Positions 43,501-54,560 of a stretch of DNA of 64,000 nucleotides are shown here, one piece after another. This DNA is from Ichthyophis bannanicus (Eukaryota; Chordata; Amphibia; Gymnophiona; Ichthyophiidae), in contig CM066035.1 in the NCBI GenBank assembly GCA_033557465.1, positions 909,261,309 through 909,325,308 of the forward strand, written 5' to 3'. The notes beneath the pieces are model-generated. The model saw only the letters and a list, made by a program, of their open reading frames with translations. It was not told the origin of the DNA and searched no databases. Each line of letters begins with the position of its first letter. Position 1 is the first letter of the stretch. The translations under genes were made by a program, and so were the position numbers.

Positions 43501-46149
43501 CAACCCCCCCCCCCCCCGCACCTCGTCAGGTATTCACGCCAAAACGGAGCCTTCCCCCATTTACTTTAGGGCCACCCACCAGTACCTCTTTCCCCACTTT
43601 CTATTCTACAAGGATCCTAGAGAAGAACTCTGCCCTCACTCCCCTCTCTGCACCTAAATCTTCTATCTGGCACTGGATAAAGCTACCCACTCCGTGCTGC
43701 ATCTCAGGAGTCATATTCCATGAGGAGGAGAGTTGCCCTATGCCCACAGTATTCACCAGCTACCCATTTCTCAGGAATGTTTCTGCAGTTCCAGCACATA
43801 ATCATGGTGACCCTCAGCTTCGAATTCACCATATAGTGTGCCTGCATCTCCCCTGCTTGTCTGCGGAGAAAGTGAAGCTGTTTATTTGTAGTAAGGGTCT
43901 CCAGACACAGCAGGGGAATGCAACTACACTTCCCCTCTCCCTTTCTCTCCAAATGCTTTAATCAACTACCACTAATTACATAATGAAGACACTGTTATGA
44001 TAAGGGCTGAGGAGGATGAGGAGGAAAAGGAGGGGAACCTGCCTGATGTGGGAGTACCTGTGCATGTTCAGGGGAACCTTGAGGGGGCTTCCTGGGCTGG
44101 AGGAGAGCTATGCAGAATGGGTTCATCAGGGAGATGGTCATTATATGGTGTGGTTGCATTTCCCTGCTGTCTGTGGAAAACTCCCATTACAGGTAAGCAA
44201 CTTTGCTTTTCATGGCATGTCTGTATAACATCAGGGACTATTTTTATTTTTTGTAGGGAAGGGGAGTCAGAGGGAGCTGGAGCATCTGGGGGGGGAGTTC
44301 CACTTGGACCACCAGGAATAATTATTTTGGGGTCCAAGAGAGAAGGGGTGCTTCCTTTGGGCCTCTAGGGACTGTTCTTGTGGGATCAGAGAATAGGATT
44401 GGATGTTCTGGGGGTCCATTTGGGCCTCCAGAGATCTTGGGTCACCCTTCTGTTCCTGCGCTGCATCCTCACACCAGTCTTGAGCTGGCATAAGGATTCA
44501 GCGTTACAAGAAAAGTAAAAAACGCTGCGCTAGGTTTTGGCACAGTTTTTTCATTGGGAGCAATGTTTTATTCAGTGATTTGCATCACGCCCTCTGCATT
44601 CCCCTTTAGCACAGTGGTTTTATGCTGATTTTCCCACGCTATTTCATCCTGCATCAGGAGTAAGATTAGCACAAGGAAATCAAGAGTAACTGCTGCTATA
44701 AAGGGGTAATGCAACTGACTTCATTGGCCCCATAGATATCTATGTTGCCTTTATAAACCAGGGTTTTTTTGGACTTCTCCCATAGGTGTCCCCTTCTATA
44801 AAATCAAGCCCTATAATAGCGGAATTCCTTATAAAGTACCCAAGGGCTCCTCTAGAGCTGGTCCCTTCACTTTCCCCAGTCTTCAGTGGAACACATGTTG
44901 GGAGGGGGACGAGTGTTTGTAGCAGCATTTAACACAATTGAGTACGGTCTTATTAAATCACCCACTACATACACAAGAAAAACATTAAGTACAGAGACGT
45001 CACAGCAACTACTTTCACCCAATATAGGTGTTACCGAGAAGGGAACGAACCTTCCCTTCCACAAAATTAGCTTCCCCAATAGACCTTGGAACTGGTGGTA
45101 TCTGTGGAGGAAGCTTCCTGAAGCTGCTCTGCAGGTGCTCCTGGCTCGAGGTTACTGGGCTGCTGGATGGTCTCCTGGTTGCTTCTTTCCTTCCTCCCGA
45201 TGAAAGCTCTGTCGCTCCTTTTCTTCTCCATAGGCGAGGCTGTCCTCCTTCTGAGATAGTGGGGAGTGCGGGCAGGCTCTGCACAAAGGAATTTGGGTGT
45301 AGGCTTGAGCCCAAAGCACTTTCCAACTCCTCTGCTCTCCTCTACATCAGCTTCCGGCCTTGTGGCTCCCTCCAGATGAGACAGCCAAGAGACTGGTGAT
45401 AGCATTCATCCTGAAACCTGTATTCTCCTGTTTAATGCTCATGGGTGTGATTTTCATTCCTTATAAATGAAATCTCTAGTGCCTCGTTTGTTCTCTTTGT
45501 ATCTCTTGAACAGACACTAAGCTCTGTCGAGTGTCTCTTATGTGAATGTGAGAAGCACTATGCATGCCCAGTAGCACTATAGAAATGATAATTAGTAGTA
45601 GTAATAGTAGATGACATTCAAGTTTTGGAGACATCAAGGTATCATACAGGGTCTTTAGGCTGAGGGACCCTAGAGAGAAAAGGGCGCCCAGCTACCCAGA
45701 AGAAGATGGTTGCCCAAGCCAGCTCAACCATTCGGCAAGAGTAGGCAATCATTTCTAAGCAGTGACAATGAGCCAGACAAACTCAGAGAGTCATTGGCAG
45801 ATTTTGTTTTGCAAGCAGTATGAAGAGGCAAATATATACAAAGCAAAGCTGACCTATTTAATGATGACGTGCGAATTATACATTTTAACGGGATGTTGTA
45901 GTAGGGATGTTGTTGGGATGATAATGACTGTTGAGTTTAATGATCAAAATCTCAGAGAAGAGGGGGCATAAGGCTGAAGGTTCAATTGGGGTGCTCAGTA
46001 CCTTGCACCAGCTCTAGGGTTGCCCGTAAGTAAGAAGAAAGCAGACGAGGAAATGATCTACCCCATTCTACTGGGCTCTCTTTTTCCACAACATTGCTTT
46101 TCTAATTTGTCAGAGACAGTTTTGCTGTGAAGAAGCATTCTTTAAAGCC
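43501..46149. other. No gene supported; mostly unique sequence
   Basis: Several overlapping frames of 100-150 codons occur on both strands (43491-43961 forward, 45067-45405 reverse), but none has a recognisable domain. A short inverted similarity (CAGCAGGGGAATGCAACTAC at 43911 against the complement of about 44145-44170) hints at an old repeat. GGAGGATGAGGAGGAAAAGG at 44009 is low complexity. A genuine exon here cannot be excluded. Confidence 0.4.
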
Positions 46150-46745
46150 TTTTGGTGGGAACTTTCAAAGCGATTAATGTGGTTACCAGATCTGCTAACC
46201 ACATTAATTGTGCCGAGCGGGATATTTAGTGGTACCAACACGGTTAGGGCCACTGAATATCTGCAGGTGCAGGGCCGGCCCGTCCACTGGGCGAGCTAGA
46301 TGGCCACCTAGGGTGACTGGCCTGGGTGGGCAGCAGCCGCCCAACCAGCTGCCACTGATTCCATTTGGAGGGGAGGCGGACAGTAGCAGTAGTATTTCCC
46401 AAAGCGGCAGCAAAAAGTCCTTGGGCCAGCCCTGCACGGGTGCCGTCAGTAAACGCCCCAAAGCTAGCCAGTTAGCATTGGGCAGTTCCAGGGAAGGTCA
46501 GGGGTAGCACCCAGAGATAACTGGCTAGGTGCAATATTCAGGCTGGCCTAATTTTCTCCACTGAAGCTAACAGGGCAGCAACTGAATACTGCCGCTGCCC
46601 AGTTACCTTCTGTGCTATCTAACCAACCCAGATATTGAATGCCAGTGGACAGATATGGCCCCGGCATTGAATATTTGGGTATAAAGATCAGCAGCAGTGG
46701 CTAGTCACTTCATCAATGCTAGCAGCTGATGCTGAATAGCCCTCC
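46150..46745 (-). mobile_element. MITE2 copy (reversed), split by a small hAT
   Basis: Reverse-complement MITE2: GCGATTAATGTGGTTACCAG at one end, GCCACTGAATATCTGC, GCCCCGGCATTGAATATTTG, and TGCTGAATAGCCC at the other. A 165-bp hAT-like insertion sits at 46270-46434. Non-coding. Confidence 0.55.
46270..46434. mobile_element. 165-bp hAT-like MITE
   Basis: Ends CAGGGCCGGCCC and GGGCCAGCCCTG are near-perfect inverted repeats. Flanking octamers TGCAGGTG and CACGGGTG agree at five of eight, consistent with an eroded duplication. A related start lies at 50623 (CAGGGCTGGCCC). Confidence 0.65.
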
Positions 46746-47014
46746 CCCCCCCCTTTATTTTTAGAACACTACACCTATATCAATCATGTTTCCTTTCCTA
46801 GAATATTACATGTAAAGTTCTGGAGTTCACTAACCCTCACCCACCAGAGAACTGACCCCAGGTTCCTCTAATAGCTCATAATAGCAGGGACCTAGAGCCC
46901 TCTAAGGAGATGAATACCCAGAAATGGGCTGCCTATATAATAACAAAATTCAGGAATTCATAATCCTTCCCTAAAGTAGTGCAAAAGGCATAACACGGTG
47001 CTTGCCATAAGGGC

Positions 47015-48115
47015 ATCCAGGCTCACGCTGCCCCCTCACTTTCCTCCTTGCCCCCCCCTTTACCCTTTCGCCTACCATGAATAACACCAAAACCGTTCGT
47101 TTCCTTGAACTGTACTTTATTAGTGGGTTTTACAGGCACTGTTCCCTCTAAGGTGTGCGCATGTGCGTGCGCACACACCTTGCCGAGCGAGCGCACATAC
47201 TTTACAACAGAGCGCACAAAAAATACGGTTCTGATTCTGATAGATGTCTTAAAATTTAAAAGTTGTGATTGTAATTACTAGGCATTTTCTGCTTCATTTA
47301 GTAATCGTCTATTTTAATTTAATTTGATTAAAATCAGTGTGGTGTACATACTGTATTCTGACGTGTAGTCAAATTTTAAAGTATATAACTCCGAGTGTCG
47401 TTATGTGGCGCACAAAAATTTAACCTTCCTTCAAAAGCTGCACAGCTGATATTTTATGTGCACACAGCCTACAGAACATTAGAGGGAACATTGTTTACAG
47501 GTCACAACTTGCGGATCATAGCAAAAACAATTGACATTCCATATTCTGGGTAACATTAACAATAGCAAGCAGGTAACAATAACAATAATATTATTAATAG
47601 TGAATAATAAAGAAACATACATCATCCAACCCCCGATAGGCCTTCCATGGAGGGGGTACCACAACGCTGTTGCTCAGTTGAACCCCGGCCCGCCCCATGG
47701 CCAGAAATTCTCATTTTGGCCCCCACCACCAACCATTCCGTGTTGGCGCCTGGGTGAAAACCCCTTGAGCTTTTGATGCTCATGATAACCAAGGCCAAGC
47801 ACCCCGGTCCCTGATTCCTGGCCTCCCAATACGGTACCTACATTCCCCCTTCTCCCTGTGGTACCCCCCTTTTTCGATAAGGTCCAACATCCACTGACTG
47901 TGATGGCCCCCCTCTTCCCACCCCCACACTGCCCACCATGCCCTGGGTGAGGAGGGTGGGGGCCTGCTGCTCTGGTGGTAAAAAAGGGCGCATAGCACAG
48001 TGACCCAGGCCTTTATCCGGCCACAGCTCCCGCCCCTTTCACTGCTCCTCCCATCCGGCTGCCCCTTGGTGCGTCCAACCACCTAGCAGCCCCAGTTATG
48101 GGCCAGCTCCCCTTC
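47015..48115 (-). repeat. GC-rich repeat fragment, possibly DIRS/Ngaro-related
   Basis: CTTGAACTGTACTTTATTAG then an AT-rich stretch of AATAATAT, and beyond it C-rich sequence rich in CCGG and GGCC. The layout resembles the 3' part of the Ngaro-like element at 16944-17440 (GTTTTATTGAACATAACCTC, then GC-rich), but I find no shared long word. It is split by a hAT at 47137-47493. Frames at 47780-48082 show no recognisable domain. Confidence 0.25.
47137..47493. mobile_element. 357-bp hAT-type element
   Basis: Ends CACTGTTCCCTCTAA and TTAGAGGGAACATTG, flanked by perfect 8-bp duplications TTTACAGG (47129-47136 and 47494-47501). The inside is AT-rich except for a GTGCGCATGTGCGTGCGCAC stretch just after the left end. 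No transposase. Such CAnTGTTCCCTCTAA ends are typical of a widespread vertebrate hAT group. Confidence 0.92.
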
Positions 48116-49121
48116 ATGGGCTGGCCTGACAATACCCAAAATAATAGAGGAAAGCATTTCTTTTAGCCGAGCAAAAGAGTCTTATTCAGAGTACTGCAGC
48201 TGTCTCTGTGCATTCATGAGTTATTGAAGGTCAATCAATGCCACATTACCTCCGATCTGCCTTTAGTGGCTTTCTGGAGAGGAAACTCTCCTTAAGAGCT
48301 ATGAGTAACACATCATTGGCTACTTTGCCAAGGATGTTTATTTTTGAGCAAAGATAATTCTGGCTCTCAGTTCGTTCCCCTGATATTTGCATAGATGTGG
48401 TTGAATGAGATTTCAATTGCGTGAATCATTATTGCCATGGACACTTGAACAAACCTATGTATAATGTCCCCATATGTCTACAAGAAGACCGGATGCAAAT
48501 TTTTGGATTATCTGGGGGAGCAATGACAGTAATGACGTATTTTAGATGATATTTTGATTGCTGCTCATTAACCAAACCGTCCTTCCTAGAGATTACTGTG
48601 AGTCATTAAGCCTATTATAATGGAAACATGTATTCTGGGCATCGAGATTTTGTCTGCTATAACTGAGGGAGATGTCTTAGCTGCATCTATGAATGAGCAA
48701 TTTGAAAAAGTTATGGATCTACTGTGGCAGTTGTGAAAGTTTTATAAATTTGCAGCCTCTGCATTTTATTTCACCAGTTTAGAAAATTGGTCTTGCTTCA
48801 CTCCCTGAATTTTGGGCCTTCTATTTTCAGTTTGCAGTCACTTATTCTGTGCTTTATGGGGGTCTCTCTGTGTTCTCTGTGTGTGAATAATGAGAGATAT
48901 TCTGTTAGCATGAATTTTATGGTACTGATCTGGTTGGGAGGAGAGAGAATTTGAGTTAAGACTGAGTGGGAACTAGTGGGGGCAGAGTATGAGATGGGGA
49001 CTAGCTCAGAGCTGAGGGGAGGAGTGAACAGCGACAGATATTACTCCCCATTACTCACTGTCCCAGCCAGTCCCCATCTCACACTCACCTCCCATTTCTC
49101 ACCAGTCCCTAACTCTCAAAG
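48116..49121. other. No gene seen
   Basis: About 1 kb of apparently unique AT-rich sequence without a long frame or repeat structure. Confidence 0.45.
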
Positions 49122-50336
49122 ATAAAAGGAAAAGGAGACCACTATAGTTTTCGAAAGAAGTAGCTGAAAAGATGAAGAAAAAGAGGGAGGCCTTCATGAA
49201 ATACAAGAGATCACAGAGAAAGGAAGACAAGCATCTGTATTTGGAAAAACTTAGAGAAGCTATCAAAGTAGTCAGGAAAGCAAAGATTCAAAAAGAGGCG
49301 GAAATAGCCAATGCAATAAAATTGGGGGGTAAGACATTTTTCAGATATGTTAGTGAAAAGAGGAAGGGCAAAAATGGTATTGTCAGACTCAAGGGTGAAG
49401 GGGAGGAATATGTAGAAGCTGATGAGGATAAAGCGGAATTGTTTAACAAATATTTCTGTTCTGTGTTCACAGATGAAGAACCAAGAGCAGGACCTCAGAA
49501 AAAAACCACAAACAGGAACAGAAGCGAGGGGCATCTTGTGCAATTTTCAGAAGACTATGTTCGTGACAAGCTAGCTAAACCTAAATTAGACAAAATGATG
49601 GGACTGGACGGGATACATCCAAGAATACTGAGGGAACTTGGGGACGTTCTAGCAGCAAAACTGACTGACTTTTCAATGCCTCGTTGGAGTCGGGAGTGGT
49701 GCCAGAGGACTGAAGAGAGGCACATGTGGTCCCTTTATCCAAAAGTGGAAGTAAAGATATGGTTGAAAACTACAGGCTGGTTAGTTTAACCTTGGTAATG
49801 AGTAAATTATTGGAAGCGCTGCTGAAAGAGAAAATAGTGACGTTTCTGGAGTTCAACAGATTATTAGATCCGAGGCAGCATGGATTCACCAGAGGCAGGT
49901 CTTGTCAGACAAATCTGATTGATTTCTTTGACTGGGTGACCAGGGAGTTCGACCAGGGTAGAGCCCTAGATGTGGTGTATTTAAATTTCAGTAAAGCCTT
50001 TGACACCGTTCCGCAGAGGTGACTTATAAACAAACTGAGCACCCTAGGGATTGACCCTAAAGTTACTTCTTGGGTTAGAAATTAGTTGAGTAGAAGGCGA
50101 CAAAGGGTATAGGTAAACGGAGTTCATTCTGAGGAGAAGGAGGTTACAAGTGGTGTGCCCCAGGGATCTGTCCTTGGTCCGATTCTTTTTAACATCTTTG
50201 TTAGTGGTATTGTGGAAGGGCTGCTGGGTAAGGTTTGCCTCTTTGCGGATGATACCAAAATCTGCAATAGAGTAGACATCCAGGAAGGTGTAGATAACAT
50301 GAGGAGGGATCTAGCTAAGTTGAAGAATAGCTCCTA
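49122..50336 (+). pseudogene. CR1-like LINE-1, copy d (both ends truncated)
   Basis: Starts in the linker (AEKMKKKREAFMKYKRSQRK) and reads through FFRYVSEKRKGKN, DKAELFNKYFCSVFTDEEPR and MGLDGIHPRILRELGDVLAA. After a frameshift near 49730 it continues with SGSKDMVENYRLVSLTLVMS, RQHGFTRGRSCQTNLIDFFD and NFSKAFDTVPQR. A TGA at 50021 replaces an Arg codon. PQGSVLGPILFNIFVSGIVE and CLFADDTKICNRVD follow, then the copy breaks off at about 50336. It supplies the uninterrupted reference showing where A and B entered copy c. Confidence 0.88.
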
Positions 50337-50743
50337 GTGGTCAGATTAGGGTCCACACTGTCTGTGATCTGGGGAAGGCTGTGGACTGTCACTTGGAACT
50401 GTGGAGGCTGATCTTGCATGTTGAAGTCACTTTAGCAACTGTTTAATGACACCAGGGCTGGCGTTACCCCGTAAGCTGGGTAAGCATGGCAGGGGGTACC
50501 AGTGATAAGGGGCACCAAAATCGTGGAGGCAGTAGCAGACATGCCAAGTCATACACATTAGGTGTGTAACACATGCTTTGCCCCCTTCTCTCTTGCATTT
50601 TTGCCAAGTTGCTTGGTGCTGCCCAGGGCTGGCCCAACCACTAGGCAAACTAGACAGTCGCCTAGGGCAGCAACGTCTGGAGGGCAGCAAAAGCAGGCCA
50701 TTCATCTAGATAATAGATTCTGACAGCCAGAGAGAGTGTGAAG
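50337..50743. other. Mixed sequence with hAT-like end motifs
   Basis: CAGGGCTGGCGTTACCC at 50454 and CAGGGCTGGCCCAACC at 50623 look like left ends of hAT MITEs (compare 46270), but no matching right ends are present. No gene. Confidence 0.35.
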
Positions 50744-50937
50744 CCTGAGGTTCACCTAGGGCTCCAACACTTTGGACTAACATTTTATAACATTAACAAA
50801 ATTCGCCCCTTCCTTTCTGATGACACTACTAAAATGATTGTCCACTCCTTGATCACCTCCCATCTTGATTACTGCAATATTCTCTTTGCTGGCCTTCCCG
50901 CAAACCATCTCTTTCCCCTTCAATCTATTCAACACCA
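50744..50937 (+). pseudogene. L2-like LINE fragment
   Basis: The frame reads LGLTFYNINKIRPFLSDDTT and KMIVHSLITSHLDYCNILFA then GLPANHLFPLQSIQH. INKIRPFLS...SRLDYCN...LQ.IQN is the post-RT segment of L2-type LINEs. It stops where a family 1 end begins at 50938. Confidence 0.75.
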
Positions 50938-51063
50938 ACGGAGACGTTATCACGTGATATGTGACGTTCTCACACAGGAAAGCGCCATTATCGCGCGATA
51001 ACATCATGTATCGCGCGATAACGTCGCCACTGCGATGTTAGCGCTGTTTAGTAAACATACCCC
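50938..51063 (+). repeat. Family 1 right-end fragment
   Basis: GAGACGTTATCACGTGATAT, CATTATCGCGCGATAAC, a second TCGCGCGATAACG and the terminus GCGCTGTTTAGTAAACATAC with CCC. It matches the right end of copy C most closely. The rest of the element is missing. Confidence 0.75.
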
Positions 51064-51069
51064 TAGGTA

Positions 51070-51740
51070 GCACATTTCCCTCCAAAATACCTTGGTAGTC
51101 CTTTGACTTCATTATTCCTTTAATACTTTCCAGGCTTTCAGTTCCTGAGGCATCAAAACAGCCCAATAACATTATGGAACTTTCATCATATTTATCTGTA
51201 GACAGAGTGTTTTTTTCCTTATAAGCTTCATTTCTTCACCTGTAAATGTATCGCTGGTCTGCATTGCCCAAGAGCTCAAGTTTTGTTTCATCTGTCCACA
51301 GAGCATTTTCCCAGAAGGATTGTGGTTTTTCAGGGTGGGTTTGGGCAAAGATCAGGCATGCCTTTTTATGTCTGTCTCTGAGCTTGAAGTCCTTCTTTGT
51401 TTAGTGTGCGGCGCATGGTGCAGGTTGAAACCACCACTCCAGATTGTTCTAGGTCAGCCTTAAGTTCTTTGGATGTTGTACGTGTGTGGTGTTTTTCCAA
51501 CAGTTTGCACTAACCTTTGATGACTTCTTATATTAATTTTCCCCTTCCTACCATGTCCTGGGAGGTTCTTGACAATTCCATAAGCAGAAAACTTCTTAAT
51601 AGCATTGCCAACTGTAGACACAGGAATCCTATGGTATTTGGAGATGGCCTTGTACCCCTTTGAAGTTTGATGTTTGGTGATAATGGCTTTTCTGATGGTC
51701 TCGGGCAGCTCTCTTGTCTTCACCATTGTGAAAATGGAAC
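51070..51740 (-). pseudogene. Tc1/mariner-type transposase relic
   Basis: From 51726 the frame reads MVKTRELPETIRKAIITKHQ, then SKGYKAISKYHRIPVSTVGN and AIKKFSAYGIVKNLPGHGRK: the first helix-turn-helix and linker of a Tc1-like transposase. Further left, in shifted frames, are remnants matching the middle domain (LKADLEQSGVVVST-like, then DETKLELLGNADQRYI and DESSIMLLGCFDASG). Several frameshifts and stops; inverted repeats were not identified. The enzyme would cut and paste at TA sites when intact. Confidence 0.75.
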
Positions 51741-51759
51741 AGGGAGTGAATGTAGCCAT

Positions 51760-51850
51760 TTATACATTTGTATAGCGCTACAAGGCGTACGCATCACTGT
51801 ATAGACACATGTAAAAGATGGTCCCTGTTCATCAGAGCTTACAATCTAGT
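51760..51850. repeat. Interspersed repeat, GTATAGCGCTACAAGGCGTACGC type
   Basis: TATAGCGCTACAAGGCGTAC followed by ACTGTATAGACAC, GATGGTCCCTGTTCATCAGA and GCTTACAATCTA is a phrase I recognise as a common vertebrate interspersed repeat tail; the family is not assigned. Confidence 0.35.
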
Positions 51851-52570
51851 CAAGACAGCATAACAGCTGAGGACAAGGATACATCTAGGGGAATGGTAAG
51901 GAAACACATAGGAGACACATTAGAGCCATCATTCATTAGTGATTCAAGTAATGTGAGTACTGATAACACAGGTACACTAAAAAAAATTTTTTTTAAACTG
52001 CCTCTAATGTTTTGATTGATTTTTACGTTTTTTGGTGCGCTGAATCCAAATCTGGTAACCAATTTGCTCCATCACGTACAGATTTTTTGCTACATTGGGT
52101 TAGCAGTTTGAGGTGAACGTTTCAGATTGAGTGCGATCGAGATAAAAGTTTCTTGGATGAATTCTTTATACTAATTGTTTAGTAGTTATTCAAATAAGAA
52201 TAAAGAAAATTGTAACAAGGCAGCACATAAGAATAGAGTAATGTCAACAAAACACACTGTGATGGTAGCAAAATTGTCTGCACTTAAAACAGCCACATAC
52301 ATGTGCACAAACATTGAGCATATAAGAGCGAGGTTAGACACAAAGCAAAGCAAAGAAATGTGCAAAAAATGTTGTACAGGTATGTATGTAAGAATAGAAA
52401 ACGCAAACCGCACCATTGCAATACATGAAGACAAACACCCGATGGTGTGAAAATAAAATTCTAATAAATGAGATCCGACACTGTGGTAATAACTAGCAAA
52501 TTTTTATTTCAAAGTTTAGTAAAAACACGATATTTGTCAACACAGTTTAGATTTTAAAGTCATTCTTGGG
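51851..52570. other. AT-rich flank of the following gene; no gene called
   Basis: AT-rich with homopolymers (TTTTTTTT at 51988). A forward frame at 52175-52450 has no recognisable domain. Because the next coding segment ends at 52571 on the reverse strand, this may be its 3' UTR and the rest of the mobile unit carrying it. AATAAA signals read leftward from the gene near 52535-52440 are plausible. Confidence 0.4.
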
Positions 52571-53458
52571 TCAATCAATCTCCTGGTGGGCCCGTTTCTT
52601 CTTCCCCCGAATGCTTCTCTTGGTGCGCTGCTTGGCGTATTTTTCATCTGGGGTTTCCCGCAGCAGCAACCAGCAGAAATCAGCAATCATAGTGGTGTTC
52701 CATCTTCCTTGGTACCTTCTCTCTGCGTCCTTGATGTCCTGGTGAAACCTTTCACCTTGTTCTTCACTGTACGCCCCCAGGTTTTCGGGAAAGTAGTTCA
52801 CATGGGAGTGCAAGAAATGGACTTTCAGGCTCATGTTACAGCCTTGTTCTTTGAAGGCATTGAGCATCCTGGCAACAATATCCTTATAGTTCTCATCCCG
52901 CCTGTTCCCCAAGAATTTGAGAACAACATCCTTGAAGAAATCCCAGGCTTCTTTTTCCTTCTCAGACATCGTTTCAGCGAATGCTCCATCTGAAATGAGT
53001 TTCCTTATATCAGGGCCAACAAACACTCCTTCCTTTAGCTTTGCTTCAGATGGTCGGGGGAACTTTGAGCAAAGGTACCGAAAGCACTCACCATCTTTTG
53101 GAAGGGACTTGATGAATTGCTTAATGAGACCCAACTTAATGTGGAGAGGTGGTAATAGAATTTTATCATGAGGTACCAAGCTCTCATGAAGAACATTTTT
53201 CTCACCGGGTCTCAAATACTTCCGAATTGGCCAGTCTTTTTTCCCCCAGTGTAGGTCGCGGGCCCGGCTATCCCACAAGCAAAGGAAGCAGGGATATTTG
53301 GTGAAACCGGATTGCTGCCCTAATAGCATGGATAGAATTTTAAAGTCTCCACAAATCATCCACTTATGCTCATCATAACGAATCTTCTGAAGAATCAGGG
53401 CCAAATTCTCGTATTTTTCTTGGAGAATAACAGAGTGAGCAATAGGAACTGAAGCGAA
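52571..53458 (-). CDS. Conserved protein of unknown function, transposon-borne type, 5'-truncated
   Basis: An open frame of about 295 codons runs from a junction near 53458 to the stop at 52571. Landmarks: SVPIAHSVILQEKYENLALI, WMICGDFKILSMLLGQQSGF, TKYPCFLCLWDSRARD, KILLPPLHIKLGLIKQFIKS, FLGNRRDENYKD, SLKVHFLHSHVNYFPENLGA and SEEQGERFHQDIKDAERRYQ with GRWN, then a basic tail. I know this CGD.K....LG.Q.G.TK..CFLC.WDSR ... HFL.SH...FP.N.G...EE.GERFHQD pattern as a multicopy, uncharacterised family in many animals, but not its activity. There is no start codon at the junction, and the N-terminal part is replaced by Penelope-like sequence. The frame is intact, unusual for this window. Confidence 0.65.
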   Translation of the reverse strand, partial: FASVPIAHSVILQEKYENLALILQKIRYDEHKWMICGDFKILSMLLGQQSGFTKYPCFLCLWDSRARDLHWGKKDWPIRKYLRPGEKNVLHESLVPHDKILLPPLHIKLGLIKQFIKSLPKDGECFRYLCSKFPRPSEAKLKEGVFVGPDIRKLISDGAFAETMSEKEKEAWDFFKDVVLKFLGNRRDENYKDIVARMLNAFKEQGCNMSLKVHFLHSHVNYFPENLGAYSEEQGERFHQDIKDAERRYQGRWNTTMIADFCWLLLRETPDEKYAKQRTKRSIRGKKKRAHQEID

Positions 53459-53853
53459 TGTGTTGCTAGGAATTTGAATGGCCTAACATTCGCAAAATAC
53501 TCCACAAAATCCTGAAAAGAATGATGACAGTCCACACAATGTTGAACAACAGGGGCAGACAACACTCTTGTAGTAATCCTGGAACGGTGTTCCTGTAGGC
53601 ATTTTTTCATAGTCCGAGTAGTTTTTCCAATATACAATTTATTACACGGGCACAACAGCATATAAACCACAAAGGAGGTTAAACAGGTAGTATGGAATTT
53701 GCTATAATATGAGTGATGACTCTTAGGATGTATCCAAGAGGGACCATCTAATGTTGTAGCGCAAAAATCACAATTCTGACATGATAAAGGCTCGTTATCT
53801 ACAGTATGTACAATCCAATCAGCTATATTCCTGCCTCTCTTGAAAGCTAGCAT
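53450..53853 (-). pseudogene. Penelope-like element, GIY-YIG domain (copy 1)
   Basis: The reverse frame reads LSCQNCDFCATTLDG, TSFVVYMLLCPCNKLYIGKT, TRTMKKCLQEHRSRI and VVQHCVDCHHSFQDFV. VVY...LYIGKT.R is the GIY-YIG nuclease start, and the preceding cysteine cluster is typical of Penelope-like retroelements. Compared with copy 2 it has lost about 47 codons after HHSFQDFV, including the segment holding the catalytic glutamate (REQHWI), and then joins the unknown-function gene near 53458. It cannot be active. Confidence 0.8.
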
Positions 53854-53865
53854 TAAAGGTAGGTC

Positions 53866-54138
53866 AAAACTACTCGGACTATGAAAAAACGCCTACAGGA
53901 ACACCTTTCCAGGATTACTACAAGAGTGTTGTCTGCCCCTGTTGTTCAACATTGTGTGGACTGTCATCATTCTTTTCAGGATTTTGTATGGCGGATTCTT
54001 GACTTTATCCCAGATAAACTTCGGGGTGGAGATCGGGAGTCCCGCCTCCTTTATCGGGAACAGCATTGGATCTTCCTTTTGGACTCTTTAACACCTGAGG
54101 GGTTTAACTCCTCTCTGGATTGGTGGAGTATTTTGTGA
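53866..54138 (+). pseudogene. Penelope-like element, GIY-YIG C-terminal part (copy 2)
   Basis: The frame reads MKKRLQEHLSRITTRVLSAP, HHSFQDFVWRILDFIPDKLR, GGDRESRLLYREQHWIFLLD and SLTPEGFNSSLDWW. It has the conserved late GIY-YIG glutamate region that copy 1 lacks but starts after the YIG motif. It lies inverted to copy 1: 53866-54000 mirrors 53485-53625 with a spacer of about 240 bases. Confidence 0.8.
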
Positions 54139-54560
54139 ATGTTAGGCCATTCAAATTCCTAGCAGCTTATTCGATTGGTTAGCCGATTAGTCATGGGATG
54201 GGTAGGAGCTTGAAATAGGTAGGGCTTCTTACCTTTTTGTATCAGCAACGGAGTTTTGAAAAAGGGCTAGGAGGTTCATAAGCCCGAAACGCAACGTTGG
54301 GTTAACAGATAAGCTTTATAAGTGTTGCGGAATAATAACTTTGGACTGCGAAGATTTGATCCCCTTGGGTCCCTTGCTATAAATACTCTAATGACTGGAT
54401 TTATCACGCTCTACACGACAGCTAAGTAATTTGTCTTTTGGATTTGAGGGTGGAATACCCGTTGTATCTGTTGGGGTTTTGGTGCCCTACTACGGGGGGT
54501 TCTGGCAGTCTACAGATTTATTTCTTACACCAAATCAGGTATACCCTATGGGTGTTTAGT
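54139..54560 (+). repeat. 3' region of the Penelope-like copy with GAAAC motif
   Basis: After the stop, GTGAATGTTAGGCCATTCAA leads to GTTTTGAAAAAGGGCTAGGA, then GGTTCATAAGCCCGAAACGC and AACGTTGGG at 54252-54302. GGGCT...AAGCCCGAAAC resembles stem II and the GAAAC half of a degenerate hammerhead motif, as known in Penelope-like elements. The CUGANGA half is eroded. The 3' limit is uncertain. Confidence 0.4.

Noticed and set aside
43491..43961. 156-codon forward frame, proline- and serine-rich
   Set aside because: Its first codons arise from a C-run, it has no recognisable domain, and other frames are open over the same bases.
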